Source of the DNA: Sipunculus nudus
Lineage: Eukaryota; Annelida; Sipuncula; Golfingiida; Sipunculidae
NCBI GenBank assembly: GCA_026874595.1
Contig: CM049309.1
Location: 91,906,723-91,970,722 of the forward strand
Direction of reading: 5' to 3'
Length of the DNA: 64,000 nt
Part shown: piece by piece, positions 26,831 through 39,500 of the stretch
Position numbering within the stretch: position 1 is the first letter of the stretch
Layout of the letters: each line of letters opens with the position of its first letter
Position numbers and translations under genes: made by a program
Notes under the pieces: model-generated
What the model saw: only the letters and a program-made list of their open reading frames with translations
What the model was told of the DNA's origin: nothing
The model's database searches: none

Positions 26831-27019
26831 TAAAAACAACAAGATCCCAAAGCGGGGGACATTAATTCCACGAATTTGATTGTCAAAACTTCACACAACC
26901 ATGGTTTAAAGATCGTTGATTTTTCTTAATTGCCCTGAATGTGCTGTGAAGTCAAACACGAGTTTACAAGCCGCATTGTTAAATGAGAGGATCGAACTCA
27001 CTTAGAAAGTTGGCAAATG

Positions 27020-27113
27020 TGGGTTGGGGAGGGGCGCTTATTAGGGTATAAAAATATTTTGAAAAATTTAATTTTGAGAGCGCCCGGGGCGCTTATTAAG
27101 TCAATTACGGTAT
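27020..27113. repeat. MITE-like GCGCTTATTA inverted repeat fragment
   Basis: GGGGCGCTTATTAGG and CGGGGCGCTTATTAAG flank an AT-rich segment, ending in TCAATTACGGTA. This resembles a widespread short inverted-repeat element seen in many invertebrate genomes. The family assignment is from memory and not verified. Confidence 0.4.
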
Positions 27114-27147
27114 GTAGTATTTGTAGGTATGATGTTTTGTTCCTTAG

Positions 27148-27264
27148 TTATTGGAAGAGAGAAGACACGTCAGAGTTACTGATGGCTAACCGCCGCCTGA
27201 GCGTGTTCCATGTAGCCGTCTCCGTCGTGGTGACGTTCCTTTCCATCTCGATCAGGGTGTCAGG
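27148..27264 (+). pseudogene. relic exon of an SLC5-like transporter
   Basis: A 117-base segment preceded by a pyrimidine-rich acceptor (TTTTGTTCCTTAG) and followed by GTAAGT. Phase 2 at both ends. Its 39 codons include TSELLMANRRLSV and HVAVSVVVTFLS, which align with [13 protein letters not shown] and [12 protein letters not shown] of exons 1a/1b of the transporter downstream. Identity is about 40% over 37 residues, so it is an older paralogue than the 1a/1b pair. The expected continuation ([12 protein letters not shown] in 1a) is degraded here, and no companion exons were found before 33558. It is most likely a decayed duplicate. A functional alternative exon of an unseen gene is less likely. 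Confidence 0.55.
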
Positions 27265-27299
27265 GTAAGTTGGGTCTTTTTTTGCGTTGCTTTGGTATG

Positions 27300-27860
27300 C
27301 GTGTGTGATGATTGGGGGGGGGGGGGGGGGGGGTTGGTGGGCGTGCCTTTTCCTGTGGGTGTTGGGGCCGCGATGAGCTGTTTGTTGGCGTGGCTTTCCT
27401 AGGTTTGTGTGTATGTTTTTATTTTTATTTTTGGAGGGGGGGGTCAGGGTGAGTGTTCTTGTGGGCGTAGCTTTGCCAGGTTGGGGAAGGGGTAGGGTAA
27501 GGGTCAGGGAGAGTTGTTTTTTGGCGTGGCTTTGCTAGGTGTGTGTATGTATGTGTGGAGGGGGGGGGGGGGGTCAGGATTATTTTTTTGTGGGCATGGC
27601 TTTGCAAGGTTAGGAAAGGGGGATGGGGGGGGGGGGGGGTTAGGGAGAGTTGTTTGTGACCGTGTTTTTTTTTGCGAGCTGGGTGTCGGGTTTTTGCATG
27701 GCTATGCTTGGTGGTGTCAGGGTTGAGGTGAGTTAATTTCATGCTTGGTTTCGCTACAGGATTTGTTTGATGACGTCGATTTTCTATTTGAGCTTATGTC
27801 GCGATAAGTTGTTTGTGGGCATGGTTTCCTATGGTAGCAGGGGATAGGGTGAGTTTTTTA
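27300..27860. repeat. G-rich degenerate tandem repeat, about 90-120 bp period
   Basis: Four or five diverged copies containing poly-G, GGTCAGGGTGAGTTG, then TGGGCGTGGCTTTGCTAGGT. The array starts about 35-40 bases after the donor-like GTAAGT of the relic exon. Poly-G runs reach about 17 bases. Coding potential is an artefact. Confidence 0.8.
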
Positions 27861-28039
27861 TACTTTGTGATTATTGGTGTTGTGCCTCTTATACTCATCA
27901 AGCAAGGCCGGCCCTTGTGGGTTTCCTGGGATTTACCAGTTGCAATCGCTCAGAGCAGGTTTGGCTTTATCATAATTTTATATCCGCCAAAAAACAGTTT
28001 TTCGGATGCTATATCTTCAGCAAAGTTCCGCCGTTGCCG

Positions 28040-28650
28040 CGAAGGTTTCCGTTAAACGCATCTGATACCCTGGACCGATCTTTCTGAAACCCGGCATACT
28101 TATCGGGTCGCATGTGAACTGGTGCGTAACAAATATTGTTGGTGCCACCTAAAATCCTTTTTGCGAAGTGCCTTTCTTTTAGTGACGATAGCACATATCT
28201 CATTAGTGAATAAAAGTATTGGCCTGAAATTGTGCATGTCTATAGATCTGCATACCCGCATCTCCTTTATAAGACTGTTTGCGCCATCTACGATCGTCTT
28301 TGCTTGGCGTCTATCTGAACGTTTGCTTTGGGTGACAATGTATAAGCCTGAAATTTGTCGTGTCCATCCATCTTGGATAGTTTTACATGACAGAAGACGC
28401 AACCTACAATCACGCATTTGTAGAATACATTCAGGTTTTTATCTAAGGAGTGGATAGATGTATCAACCTGAAAATCTGCTTTTCCACAAATTTTGGAATG
28501 GTTTATCTTGTATACAAGAATGGTGGCGCAAACTACAATAAATTTCATCTTGCGTCCATCTAAAGGTCTTTTTTTTTGTTGCGAAAATCATACATATCTC
28601 GGGAGTCTTTTAATGTAACGGCCTGAAACTTTGCATGAACGCTGTGACAA
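28040..28650. repeat. degenerate 120-150-bp tandem repeat, about 4 units
   Basis: Diverged copies share a core GCCTGAAA-TTGTGCATG at about 28226, 28347, 28467 and 28621, followed at a similar distance by GCGCCATCTACGATC-like sequence. Copies are old and below easy visual identity. The overlapping open frames on both strands look like by-products. Confidence 0.6.
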
Positions 28651-30033
28651 CCTGGCGACAATGCGGTGAAAGCGTCGTTACTACGGTTGATCCGTCGTTA
28701 ATGCGTCCTTATTTAGTTCTTACTGCGTCCTTATTCGATCACGTCCTCACTATGTAATTGTTTAACATGTACAAAGTTCGACCCCGTCCTCCACGTCCAT
28801 TGAGACCGTACCACGTCCTTATCGTTCCCGCTGCGTTCCTACGACCATATTAAAGTTCCTACTGAATTCACCCAGATTTAGAGGACCTGGTGGAACCTGG
28901 CTGAGTCTGATGGGGGTTTAGATGTGACAGAAAGAACATATTCGCAGTTTGACATACCAAGGCATAAAGCACAAGCAGAGGTCGCTCTGCTAATACCATC
29001 AGAAATAGCTTTTGTTTGATAAAACCCTGAAGACAGGTCCCTGACGGACAAGACTTGAACTAAAGAAGAATGGAAGGAAGGGACAATAATTATGCAAAAA
29101 TATAATCGGTGTTTCGATTTTCTGTGCCAAACCGGAATCAGCTTTCCAGGTGACAGCCTCTTAAATGTATTTCTTGGATACCAAGCCTCGTCTTAGCAGC
29201 CGCCTCAATCAGTCTAGTCTTGATTACTTTCCAACCCCCACTTTTTTTTCCTATTGTTTTTTTAAAAATCAAACTTGCAGGTTAGTATATATACATCATA
29301 TATGGATACTAGACTTAAGAAACATATACTTGATGACAATTTAAGACTAAAAACATATATCAAACGTTCACGCTAACTGTTCAAAACAAGTCTAACTCAA
29401 ATTAATATTTCTAATTGAAAATCATTTACTGTACACAAAGCATTATGTGTACACCAAAACTCCTTTAATTTCTGCTTACTACTACTCTCTTTCCATTCTC
29501 AGAAGTTTATTCTTCCCTTATTCGCCTCCTCACTAAACTGAAAAAATAATCTATAGAATTAGAAGGCTTAGTTTCCAACCGTTTCTTTCTATTAACCCAT
29601 AAAGCAAAAAAATTAGCAAAAAATTTAGTAATTTAATACAAGTTTCATTTAATATTCGCCATTTGTGTTCCCCACGTAGGAACTTAAACGCTATGCAATA
29701 GCTTCACTGATATCAGGTCATTAATGATTATTATAATAACTTTCAAAACTCGGTGTTCACCAGGTATCATTCATTCACGCTAAATGGCCAACGCATTAAC
29801 AAGACCCTTGATTTATCACCAGGGGTTTTTCTTTAGAGACTTTACTGCCATTTGCCATTTATTTCTCATGTTATATGAATTATTTAAATCAACGATTTAT
29901 TATTAAATAAATAGGAGCTTCAGCACAGGAGTCAAAGTTGGCGTAGTAGAACACAATGCGCCATCTGTCTGCCGCTGTTGAAACTTGAGCAAAAAAGAGT
30001 TGGTCCAATTGAGCATTCTTGGAATAATCGACT
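28651..30033. other. intergenic, no gene seen
   Basis: AT-rich sequence without a supportable gene or RNA. About 28660-28870 repeats the words CGTCCTTA and GCGTCCTT loosely, suggesting an old degenerate repeat. Confidence 0.45.
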
Positions 30034-30985
30034 GTCTATCTATCTAATACTTATAAAAGGAATTCGGTTCACGTTTGTGCGCAATGTTCTCTAAAACCGC
30101 GTTGTGTACAATATTGTGCCATACCTCACTTTAAAGGTTATTATCCCCGCAGTGACATAGGCGATATGAAAATAAATAATTTTTAATATACATATAATTT
30201 TGAGTGATTTTTCCGTTTTTTTACCGAGAACAGCCGAACTGCTTTCGGCAATCACCGGAATGCGTGCATCGTGGTCACTTAACCTCTAACACTAAGGACT
30301 ATTGTTCATATGAATAACGCTTGCTTTCAATGAGGGATTTGACCCACGTGCGTGGTCAGTAAAAGAGAAAAACACATGTTTCTCGCTTTATGAAATGGAG
30401 AGTTCAACCCAGGAGGATTAATGACAAAACCTAATTCAAGGTCCCAATTTCAGGAACAGGGCTGGGGTGGGGTGGGGTTGGGTGGTGGCGGGGGTTTCAG
30501 GCCTCAAACTTTCTGATACGATGGAAAAAAGGTTGCGGTGGCTGAAAATGGGATACGGACCAGCTGCATGGAGTCCCGCTGGGTCCGCTTCTGCTACATA
30601 CGATATTTGCATATTTCTGTTTCCTTCTTCTGGAACAGTTTCCTTGCAATTAATCTTTTATGTGTTCCTCACATCAACCTATTCTTTATACGTCCAATGA
30701 TAGAAAGCAGTCAAATCAACAAAACACTGTATGCTACCGCGTCTCATTCCTGTTCGCAATGTAAACCATCACTGACCAGGTCTTCAAGGGTTTGATTTTT
30801 GCCACGAGCACAGCGCCACAAAATAACAGTAAAAAAATATTTGTACATATCGTATTCCGAGAGTAACCCACTAAAATCTATATTTTCTTTTAACTTTTAT
30901 AATAAAAAATGAGCCAACATATATCTCAATTAATATATCTCCAAAACCCCGGTAAAAAGCCCTTTATACCGGGTTTATCAGCTAG
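30034..30985 (+). mobile_element. non-autonomous Helitron-like element
   Basis: The 5' end reads TCTATCTATCTAATACTTAT. The 3' end has a hairpin of about 10 base pairs (arms at about 30943-30953 and 30967-30976, AAACCCCGGTA against TACCGGGTTT) followed by ATCAGCTAG and then T. A TC start, a subterminal 3' hairpin, a CTAG terminus and no target duplication are the known structural marks of Helitrons. No helicase frame is present over 952 bases, so it would be non-autonomous. The 5' boundary is the weaker end of the call. Confidence 0.45.
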
Positions 30986-31488
30986 TAAGTTTATATATCT
31001 GTATCAATATGGTGTTATCTAGAAAGGGATATGAAGCACGTTTGTGTAAATATCAGGGCTTCGTCTAATATTATGTTTCTGACGAAGTCGCCGAGGGAGA
31101 TCCAGGGTTAACATTTAATTTACGTACCAGGTATTTCGAGTAAACCAGTCACTCCGGGAAGTACCGGGGGCGTGTCTGTGGGAATAAATTTCTGATGGCT
31201 GGCAGTGGTGACACTATGATATCACACTTGGGGTACTTGATATGTGCAAACATCTGACAGGAGACGTTAAGATCTATTTAAACAAATTGAAGGAGCTTAT
31301 CTCCACAAAAACGTATTTGTAGTTAAGATTAGGGCTGGGTATCGGTCAACCTATTCAGGTACAATACGTATTGCGATACACTTCCAACGATACCAAATAC
31401 GTATTGACGATTCGCTTAATTTCTTTCGCAAATAAAAGAGAGACCATTATGTATAAATATTTATATATATTATGGGTGTATACTTGTA

Positions 31489-31533
<45 letters not shown>

Positions 31534-31636
31534 GCATGTATGTATTCTCTTGATTCGCTCAAACATCCCTGTGACGCCATAATCTCAGAGCTCCAGTGTC
31601 TATTTCGGGGTTAGTACACACTCATTTAAAATGATG

Positions 31637-31702
<66 letters not shown>

Positions 31703-31861
31703 GGAAGATTATAGATTATATTTTATATATCAAGTGATTATACAGTTTCAGTTTAAACATATGGTTCTGGGAATGTAAATCCCCTGAATCAAATTTCCCC
31801 TCGAAAACTAATGTATGATTTTTCCCCATGGCTTCGACTACATGATTTATGTAGACTGTCG
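30986..31861. other. intergenic with (AT)n tracts
   Basis: Two TA microsatellites, about 31494-31530 and 31639-31695. Otherwise unique AT-rich sequence with no gene recognised. Confidence 0.6.
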
Positions 31862-31925
31862 TAAGGTAAAACGCTCCGCTCTCTCTGCTGGCGACCCGGT
31901 TTCGATTCCAAGCGTCGCTATGAAA
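31862..31925 (+). mobile_element. tRNA-derived SINE head (fragment)
   Basis: The sequence contains GACCCGGTTTCGATTCCAAG, which matches a pol III B-box (GGTTCGANTCC type, with one extra T), preceded by GTAAAACGCTCCGCTCTCTC, as in the degenerate A-box half of tRNA-related SINEs. It does not fold as an intact tRNA. It is followed directly by the SINE-like body that forms the minisatellite from 31926. Confidence 0.5.
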
Positions 31926-32975
31926 GTGGATTGCAGTAGTCCGTTCAAGGTCGGTGGTTTTTTCCGGGTCCTACGGTTGCCATGGTATTGGATTAAGGTG
32001 GCCCGTCTAAGGTCGGTGTTTTTTTCCGGGTCCTACGGTTGCCATGGGTGTGGATTAAAGTAGCCCGTCTAAGGTCGGTGGTTTTCCCCGGGTCCTACGG
32101 TTGCCATGGGAGTAGATTAAAGTAGCCCGTCTAAGGTCAGTGGTTTTTTTTCGGGTCCTACGGTTGCCATGGGAGTAGATTAAAGTAGCCCGTCTAAGGT
32201 CGGTGGTTTTTCCGGGTCCTACGGTAATCATGGGAGTGGATTAAAGTAGCCCGTCTAAGGTCGGTGGTTTTTCCGGGTCCTACGGTTGCCATGGGAGTGG
32301 ATTAAAGTTGCCCGTCTAAGGTCGGTGGTTTTCTCCAGGTCCTACGGTTGCCATGGGAGTGTATTAAAGTTGCCCGTCTAAGGTCGGTGGTTTTCTCCGG
32401 GTCCTACGGTTGCCATGGGAGTGGATTAAAGTAGCCCGTCTAAGGTCGGTGGTTTTTTCAGGGTCCTACGGTTGCCATGGGAGTGGATTGAAGTAGCCCG
32501 TCTGAGGTCGGTTGTTTTCTCCGGGTCCAACGGTTGCCATGGGAGTGGATTAAAGAAGCCCGTCTGAGGTCGGGGGTTTTCTCCGGGTCCTACGGTTGCC
32601 ATGGGAGTGGATTAAAGTAGCCCGTCTAATGTCGGTGGTTTTCTCCGGGTCCTACGGTTGCCATGGGAGTGGATTAAAGTAGCCCGTCTGAGGTCGGTGG
32701 TTTTCTCCGGGTCGTACGGTTGCCATGGGAGTGGATAAAAGTATCCCGTCTGAGGTCGGTGGTTTTCTCCGGGTCCTACGGTTGCCATGGGAGTGGATTA
32801 AAGTAGCCCGTCAGAGGTCGGTGGTTTTCTCAGGGTCGTACGGTTGCCATGGGAGTGGATTAAAGTAGCCCGTCTAAGGTCGGTGGTCTTCTCCGGGTCC
32901 TACGATTGCCATGGAAGTGGATTAAAGTAGCCCGTCTGAGGTCGGTGGTTTTCTCCGGGTCTTACGGTTGCCTAG
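31926..32975. repeat. 62-bp minisatellite derived from a SINE body, about 17 units
   Basis: Successive copies of a 61-64-base unit: AGTGGATTAAAGTAGCCCGT, CTAAGGTCGGTGGTTTTCTC, CGGGTCCTACGGTTGCCATG, GG. The first copy is continuous with the tRNA-like head at 31862. Early copies carry more variable T runs (TTTTTT) and later ones are more uniform, indicating expansion from the 5' side. There are two subfamilies, CTAAGGTCGG and CTGAGGTCGG. Confidence 0.93.
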
Positions 32976-33397
32976 TTGCCGTGCTGTATAATTAACCAAC
33001 GTTTCGAAGAAAGTATGCTGTGTATTGTAGATGAAGCAGAAGTATTAAGACAACAGGCAATGTCATCCTATTCACGTCACTGTGGATGGCGAATTAAACA
33101 GTCGCAAGAGTCATGCTGGGCTCCTATTGACATAGCAGTTCTGGTATTTTTTATGGACACTTGGATTTGTCCAGCCACGCCTCATCGAACCCTCATACTC
33201 CGACTTTAATCCTCTTTAAGCTGTCACTCACTGATAATCCGTTACCAGTTTAATCCAAAATCAATCCCAAGTGTAGTTCTTGAGGCGTTGTTCATATTCT
33301 CATATAGAACAGATAACAAAAAATTGTCCAGACAGCCAATCACAAAGACAACGTCGAGTACCATTTAGCTCTCTTATCAAAATTTACAACCAAATGA

Positions 33398-33405
33398 TAT
33401 ATAAA
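33398..33405 (+). promoter_or_regulatory. TATA box upstream of exon 1a
   Basis: TATATAAA followed by GCAGCTGGG lies 153 bases before the exon 1a start codon at 33558. This spacing allows a 5' UTR of about 120-130 bases. No comparable TATA element at a usable distance was seen before exon 1b. Confidence 0.5.
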
Positions 33406-33557
33406 GCAGCTGGGTATTTAAGGAACAGGCCCTGGGACTCGCACAAGGTGTATGTTCTCCCCTTTCAGAGGAGCTGGGCGTACGATATTTTGGAAGGACA
33501 CTCTAAGGTTGAACTCAAGATATTTGGAGGGGGTGTTAGTATTTAGAATATTTCAGA

Positions 33558-36500
33558 ATGTCGACTTCGGAAGACATACCAGGATTCGGGGTGGTTGATT
33601 ATGTCTTGTTTTGCGGCATGTTAGTCGGGTCTCTGGGGATAGGGATCTATTACGCCGTCTCTGGAGGGAAGCAGAAAACAACATCCGAGTTTCTGATGGG
33701 GAACCGCGGGATGAGCATCGTCCCTGTAGCTATATCCATCCTGGTGTCTTTCATGTCCGCCATTTTGATTCTGGGGACTCCGGCGGAGATGTACACGCGG
33801 GGGACCATGTATTTCCTGTACGTGATCGGGATCTCACTTGCCATTGTATTTGCTACGCTACTCTTTGTACCTCTACTGTTTCCTTTGAAGCTCACGAGCT
33901 CCTACGAGGTAAGTCAGCACTGTATTTTAAAATACAAAAATGTAATTGAAAGTATAAAAAACTTAAAAAGTGAAAAAAAGTTCTTTTCTAAAATATAAAT
34001 ATAATACAATCATAACATTATTTACATATTTATATATATATAATTAATTTATCTATTCATGCAAGTGTTTAAATCATGACACACATTAAAATAGTGATTT
34101 AAAAATTGATTTTCGTGTGGGATATACACATTTCCTTTCACACCTGCGCCCTTTCTCACAGTAGGTAAATCAGACATACCACAGGTAACGTCGGGGGTGG
34201 CCTGGCGCCTGTTATGTCTCCCCACTGTGATTTGAGCGTTCTTAATGACAATGATTGGTAAACTACTTGAACAATACCCCGTTTCTTATCAGTTTGTTTC
34301 TTTGCCATATTTATTTGATTAACCTGTTCCAACCTTGAGTTACTTCTCTCTGTATCTTCCGTTCTCATTTCCCGTTGGAAGTCCTTTTGCTGATACATCT
34401 CCTATCCGCAACGGTACCCTTGAGAACATGAAAAGGATCCTTCATTTAATACACATCAAAGAGGACAAACCAGCTCAGACCGGGCAAACTCGCACAGGAC
34501 ACAAACGCTCAAGGCACATCACACCTGAAAAACTCGCACATGACTCTTTGCTCAGGGCAACGTCACACCTGACAAACTCGCATAGTACATTGGTGCTCAG
34601 GCCACATCACCCCTGAAAAACTCACACAGAACACTTGCGCTCAAGGCAACGTCACACCTGACAAACTCGCATAGTACACTGGTGCTCAGGCCACATCATC
34701 CCTGAAAAACTCACACAGGATACTTGCGCTCAAGGCAACGTCACACCTGACAAACTCGCACAGTACACTGGTGCTCAGGCCACCTCATCCCTGAAAATTC
34801 ACACAGAACACTTGCGCTCAAGGCAACGTCACACCTGACAAACTCGCATAGTACACTGGTGCTCAGGCCACATCATCCCTGAAAAACTCACACAGGACAC
34901 TTGCGCTCAAGGCAACGTCACATCTGACAAACTCGCACAGGGCACGGGTGCTCAGGCCACGTCTCACCTGAAAAACTGACCTAGGACACTGGCGCTGAGG
35001 GCACGTCACGCCAGACAAACTTTCACAGGACACGGACACCCAGGCCACATCACACCTGAAAACTCTTGCAGGGACTGGTGATCAAGACTAGCAGTGAATA
35101 CATACATACTAAGTTCTGGGAACAAAACCTGCTTCATATAACTCACTTTTGTCACACAAGACACGCTCACCATGAACGATGTCGCTCAAGGTGCGTTATA
35201 CAGGACACAAACATAAATGACAGGTCACAAAGAACACATCAACAAAGAACACGTCACATGAGACACATCGATAATGGGATACACTGTCAATCAGGACGGG
35301 TCACATGGGACACATCAACAATGAACACTGTCACTCAGGATGGGTCACATGGGACACATCCGCAAAAAAACACTGTCATTCAGGACACGTCACATGGGAC
35401 ACACCGACCATGAACACTGTCACTAAGATGGGGTCGCATGGGACACATCCATAATGAACACTGTCACTCATGACGGGTCACATGGGAGATGATAGGACAC
35501 ATTCATAATGAACACTGTTACTGAAACGGGCCACATGGGACACATCGTTATTGAACACTGTCACTAAGATGGGGTCGCATGGGACAAATCCATAATGAAC
35601 AATGTCACTAAGGACGGGTCACATAGAACACATCTATAAAGAGCAACGTCACCCAGAAAGCGTCACATTGGATAATCCATAATGATCACTGTCACTTAAG
35701 ACGCATCACATGGTACAAATCCATTATGAACACTGATACTCATGACACATCAAATGAAAGAATCCATAATGATCACTGTCACTCAGGACGCGTCACATGG
35801 GACACATTCCAAATGAACACTCTCACTAAGAACGTGTCACATGGGACACATCCATTATGAAAGCGGTCCTGGGTAAAAGTGTTAATTGTGGATGTGTACC
35901 ATGTGACGCGTCTTAAGTTACAGTGATCATTATGGGTGTGTTCTATGTGACCCGTCCTTAGTAACATTGTTCATTGTGAATGTGTCCCATGTGACCCGTC
36001 CTTAGTGACAGTGTTCATAATCGAAACACTCATAATAAATGCTGTCCTCAGGACGGCTCACATGGGAAACACCCATAATAAACATTGTCAATCAGGACGG
36101 CTCACATGGGAAACACCCGTAATAAACATTGTCAATCAGGACGGCTCACATGGGAAACACCCATAATAAACATTGTCAATCAGAACGGCTCACATGGGAA
36201 ACACCCATAATAAACATTGTCAATCAGGACGGCTCACATGGGAAACACCCATAATAAACATTGTCAATCAGGACGGCTCACATGGGAAACACCCATAATA
36301 AACATTGTCAATCAGGACGGCTCACATGGGAAACACCCATAATAAACATTGTCAATCAGGACGGCTCACATGGGAAACACCCATAATAGACATTGTCAAT
36401 CAGGACGGCTCACATGGGAAACACCCATAATAAACATTGTCAATCAGGACGGCTCACATGGGAAACACCCATAATAAACATTGTCAATCAGGACGGCTCA

Positions 36501-39500
36501 CATGGGAAACACCCATAATAGACATTGTCAATCAGGACGGCTCACATGGGAAACACCCGTAATAGACATTGTCAATCAGGACGGCTCACATGGGAAACAC
36601 CCGTAATAAACATTGTCAATCAGGACGGCTCACATGGGAAACACCCGTAATAAACATTGTCAATCAGGACGGCTCACATGGGAAACACCCATAATAAACA
36701 TTGTCAATCAGGACGGCTCACATGGGAAACACCCATAATAAACATTGTCAATCAGGACGGCTCACATGGGAAACACCCATAATAAACATTGTCAATCAGG
36801 ACGGCTCACATGGGAAACACCCATAATAAACATTGTCAATCAGGACGGCTCACATGGGAAACACCCATAATAAACATTGTCAATCAGGACGGCTCACATG
36901 GGAAACACCCATAATAAACATTGTCAATCAGGACGGCTCACATGGGAAACACCATAATAAACATTGTCAATCAGGACGGCTCACATGGGAAACACCCATA
37001 ATAAACATTGTCAATCAGGACGGCTCACATGGGAAACACCCATAATAAACATTGTCAATCAGGACGGCTCACATGGGAAACACCCGTAATAAACATTGTC
37101 AATCAGGACGGCTCACATGGGAAACACCCATAATAAACATTGTCAATCAGGACGGCTCACATGGGAAACACCCATAATAATCATTGTCAACCAGGACGAC
37201 TTGCATGGGAAACACCCATAATAAACATTCTCAATCAGGACGGCTCACATGGGAAACACCCATAATAAACATTGTCAATCAGGACGGCTCACATGGGAAA
37301 CACCCATAATAAACATTGTCAATCAGGACACATCCTACTTGACTTTTCCACTCAATACACGGAATACCAGTACCAGACATTCAGGGCATTCAGCAGACCT
37401 TTGTTTACTCACACTAGATATTATTTCTATTATAGTTTATCTTGTTGTCATACTTTTACATCCTGTTATTTTGTTTTTCTCTCATTTGTTCTCTTATCCC
37501 TCACCTGATGTTACTCAGTGCTCTTATTACTAACAGCATTATGAATCCAACAGATAAGGAGGACCTGAACAACTCACAAACAATGATATATTTTTATAAC
37601 ACTTAACGAATTTTCATAGACACAACATAAACTTTCATATACATTTGATAAAATGTCAAATACCCATAATAAACTTTCATATACATTTAATAAAATTTCA
37701 TATACCCATAATAAACTTTCATATACATTAAATAAACTTTCATTTACCCATAATTAATTTCATAGACACTTGATAAACTTTTATATACACTAAATAAACG
37801 TTCATATACGCAATAAAACTTCATATACTCATAGCCTTTCATATTTATAGACACTTAATAAATTTTATAGACACTTGATGCACTGCCATATAATGTTAAG
37901 TTATCACTGTTAATCATAATTACCTTCTGAACAAACCTTAACTCAGCTCTCAAACTGAGAACTCATACCCGGGTGTAATCTGTGCCAGACATTCCTTGTA
38001 CGAGTGGGACTTGTGTAACCCCCGTGGTGAGCACGTACGTTACCAAAGCGCGGTCTCTGTGATTTACTCGGCCTGTCTAGTAACTGAAACATGGAGTTTT
38101 CGATAACATCTCACTTGGTTAATCGTCCGGCGATGACGCAGACCTTGATATCGGGTGGTTTTTACTTGATATCAGGCGCTCTTTTACCATTAATCATCTA
38201 TGCGTTCAGACATAGACACGTGACTTTTCCATGTATCTGTGGTGCTTCAAGGCGTTCTCAAATTATATAAAAAAATGATTAAAACATGATATGGTGAGAC
38301 AATGGTGATACAGATCTACAAAACTATTTATTTATTCCAAAAATGTGTATTTCATTTCACACACATACACACACACATATATAAATAAATAAGACCCATG
38401 TAGACTATAAGAGTGTATAGTGGCCATCTTTTGACTGAGACGTTCGTGCTGTTATACCGTATCGGACTCCGCCATCCCTTGCCTGCACAGTCTTTTAAAG
38501 GAACCCAATCACCTATAAAGCATATTTAATTAACACGAAAATTAGCTTCTTTCTGTTAAATAAATTTGTACCTGCCAAAATATTGCCCTGAAATCGTTTG
38601 CTTACTCCTGTAAACAAGTGTTAAAAGCAGTGGACCGGGCGCGATCATAGGTGTAAACAAGGCGCGTGCATTGCCGGGCCACAGCACGTGTCAATCAGGA
38701 GATGCCTTGACGGAATTGGCCCAAAAATGTAATACATGTTCCCGCTGCTGAAACATCGCGTGTTGCTGCTCACAATCGAACCTCAGGTCACGCCTTTATT
38801 ATGGTAAACAAATACATGTGGACTGTGTTAACAGACACGCAGAGCAACAATAAAGTGTGCCGTATGCGTGGTACTGAGATTGTGTGCTTGGATGGTTTCC
38901 TGGAAAACTTTTATATCAAGCAAAACTGAACTGGTAGTGTTAAGTGTAGGCATAACATTTCTCCTGATTATGTCCCTTTAAAACACACAGGTCCAGGGGT
39001 AGGTATATGACGACTGAATCTTCACAAAGCTCAAAATCAACAAATGTTTCAAGTAATTTACGAGAAACGTTAAGTATATATCAACCAAGAAGTGAACTCA
39101 GGTCATCCTCACGTCAGTATTGTGATCAACCACTGACCACGCATCGTCCTTTTGAAATAAGTTCGGCTAAGTCAAAAAACAGCTTTTCTTCTGACTTAGC
39201 GGAAAGGATTAAAAAATCCGAAGAGAAGTGAATGGCGAACAACGTCGTGTGCTGACCTGGGCTGGACTCATTAGTGCAGTTATCAAGCTCCACTTTTTAG
39301 GAGGAGCTCCAGAATTCTTTATAATGTGCATATAATTTATTTTAACCAAGGTTACCGCATTTTAGTTTATTGGGTATTCTTTTATTTCAATAATGGAGTT
39401 CTTTTTCAATAAATTGTTCTTTTAAATTGTTGTGCAACGCATTAAAACGTACGTTTATGTTTGCGCTATATTTATGAATATATTATAATTATAATTATTT

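Noticed and set aside
31862-31925. Possible tRNA gene
   Set aside because: Only the B-box half is convincing; acceptor and anticodon stems do not pair, and the sequence continues into a SINE-like body.
39007-39231. 74-codon Ser-rich frame following an acceptor-like AG
   Set aside because: No homology and no partner exon; it lies in intron 1 of the transporter. Length is within chance expectation.
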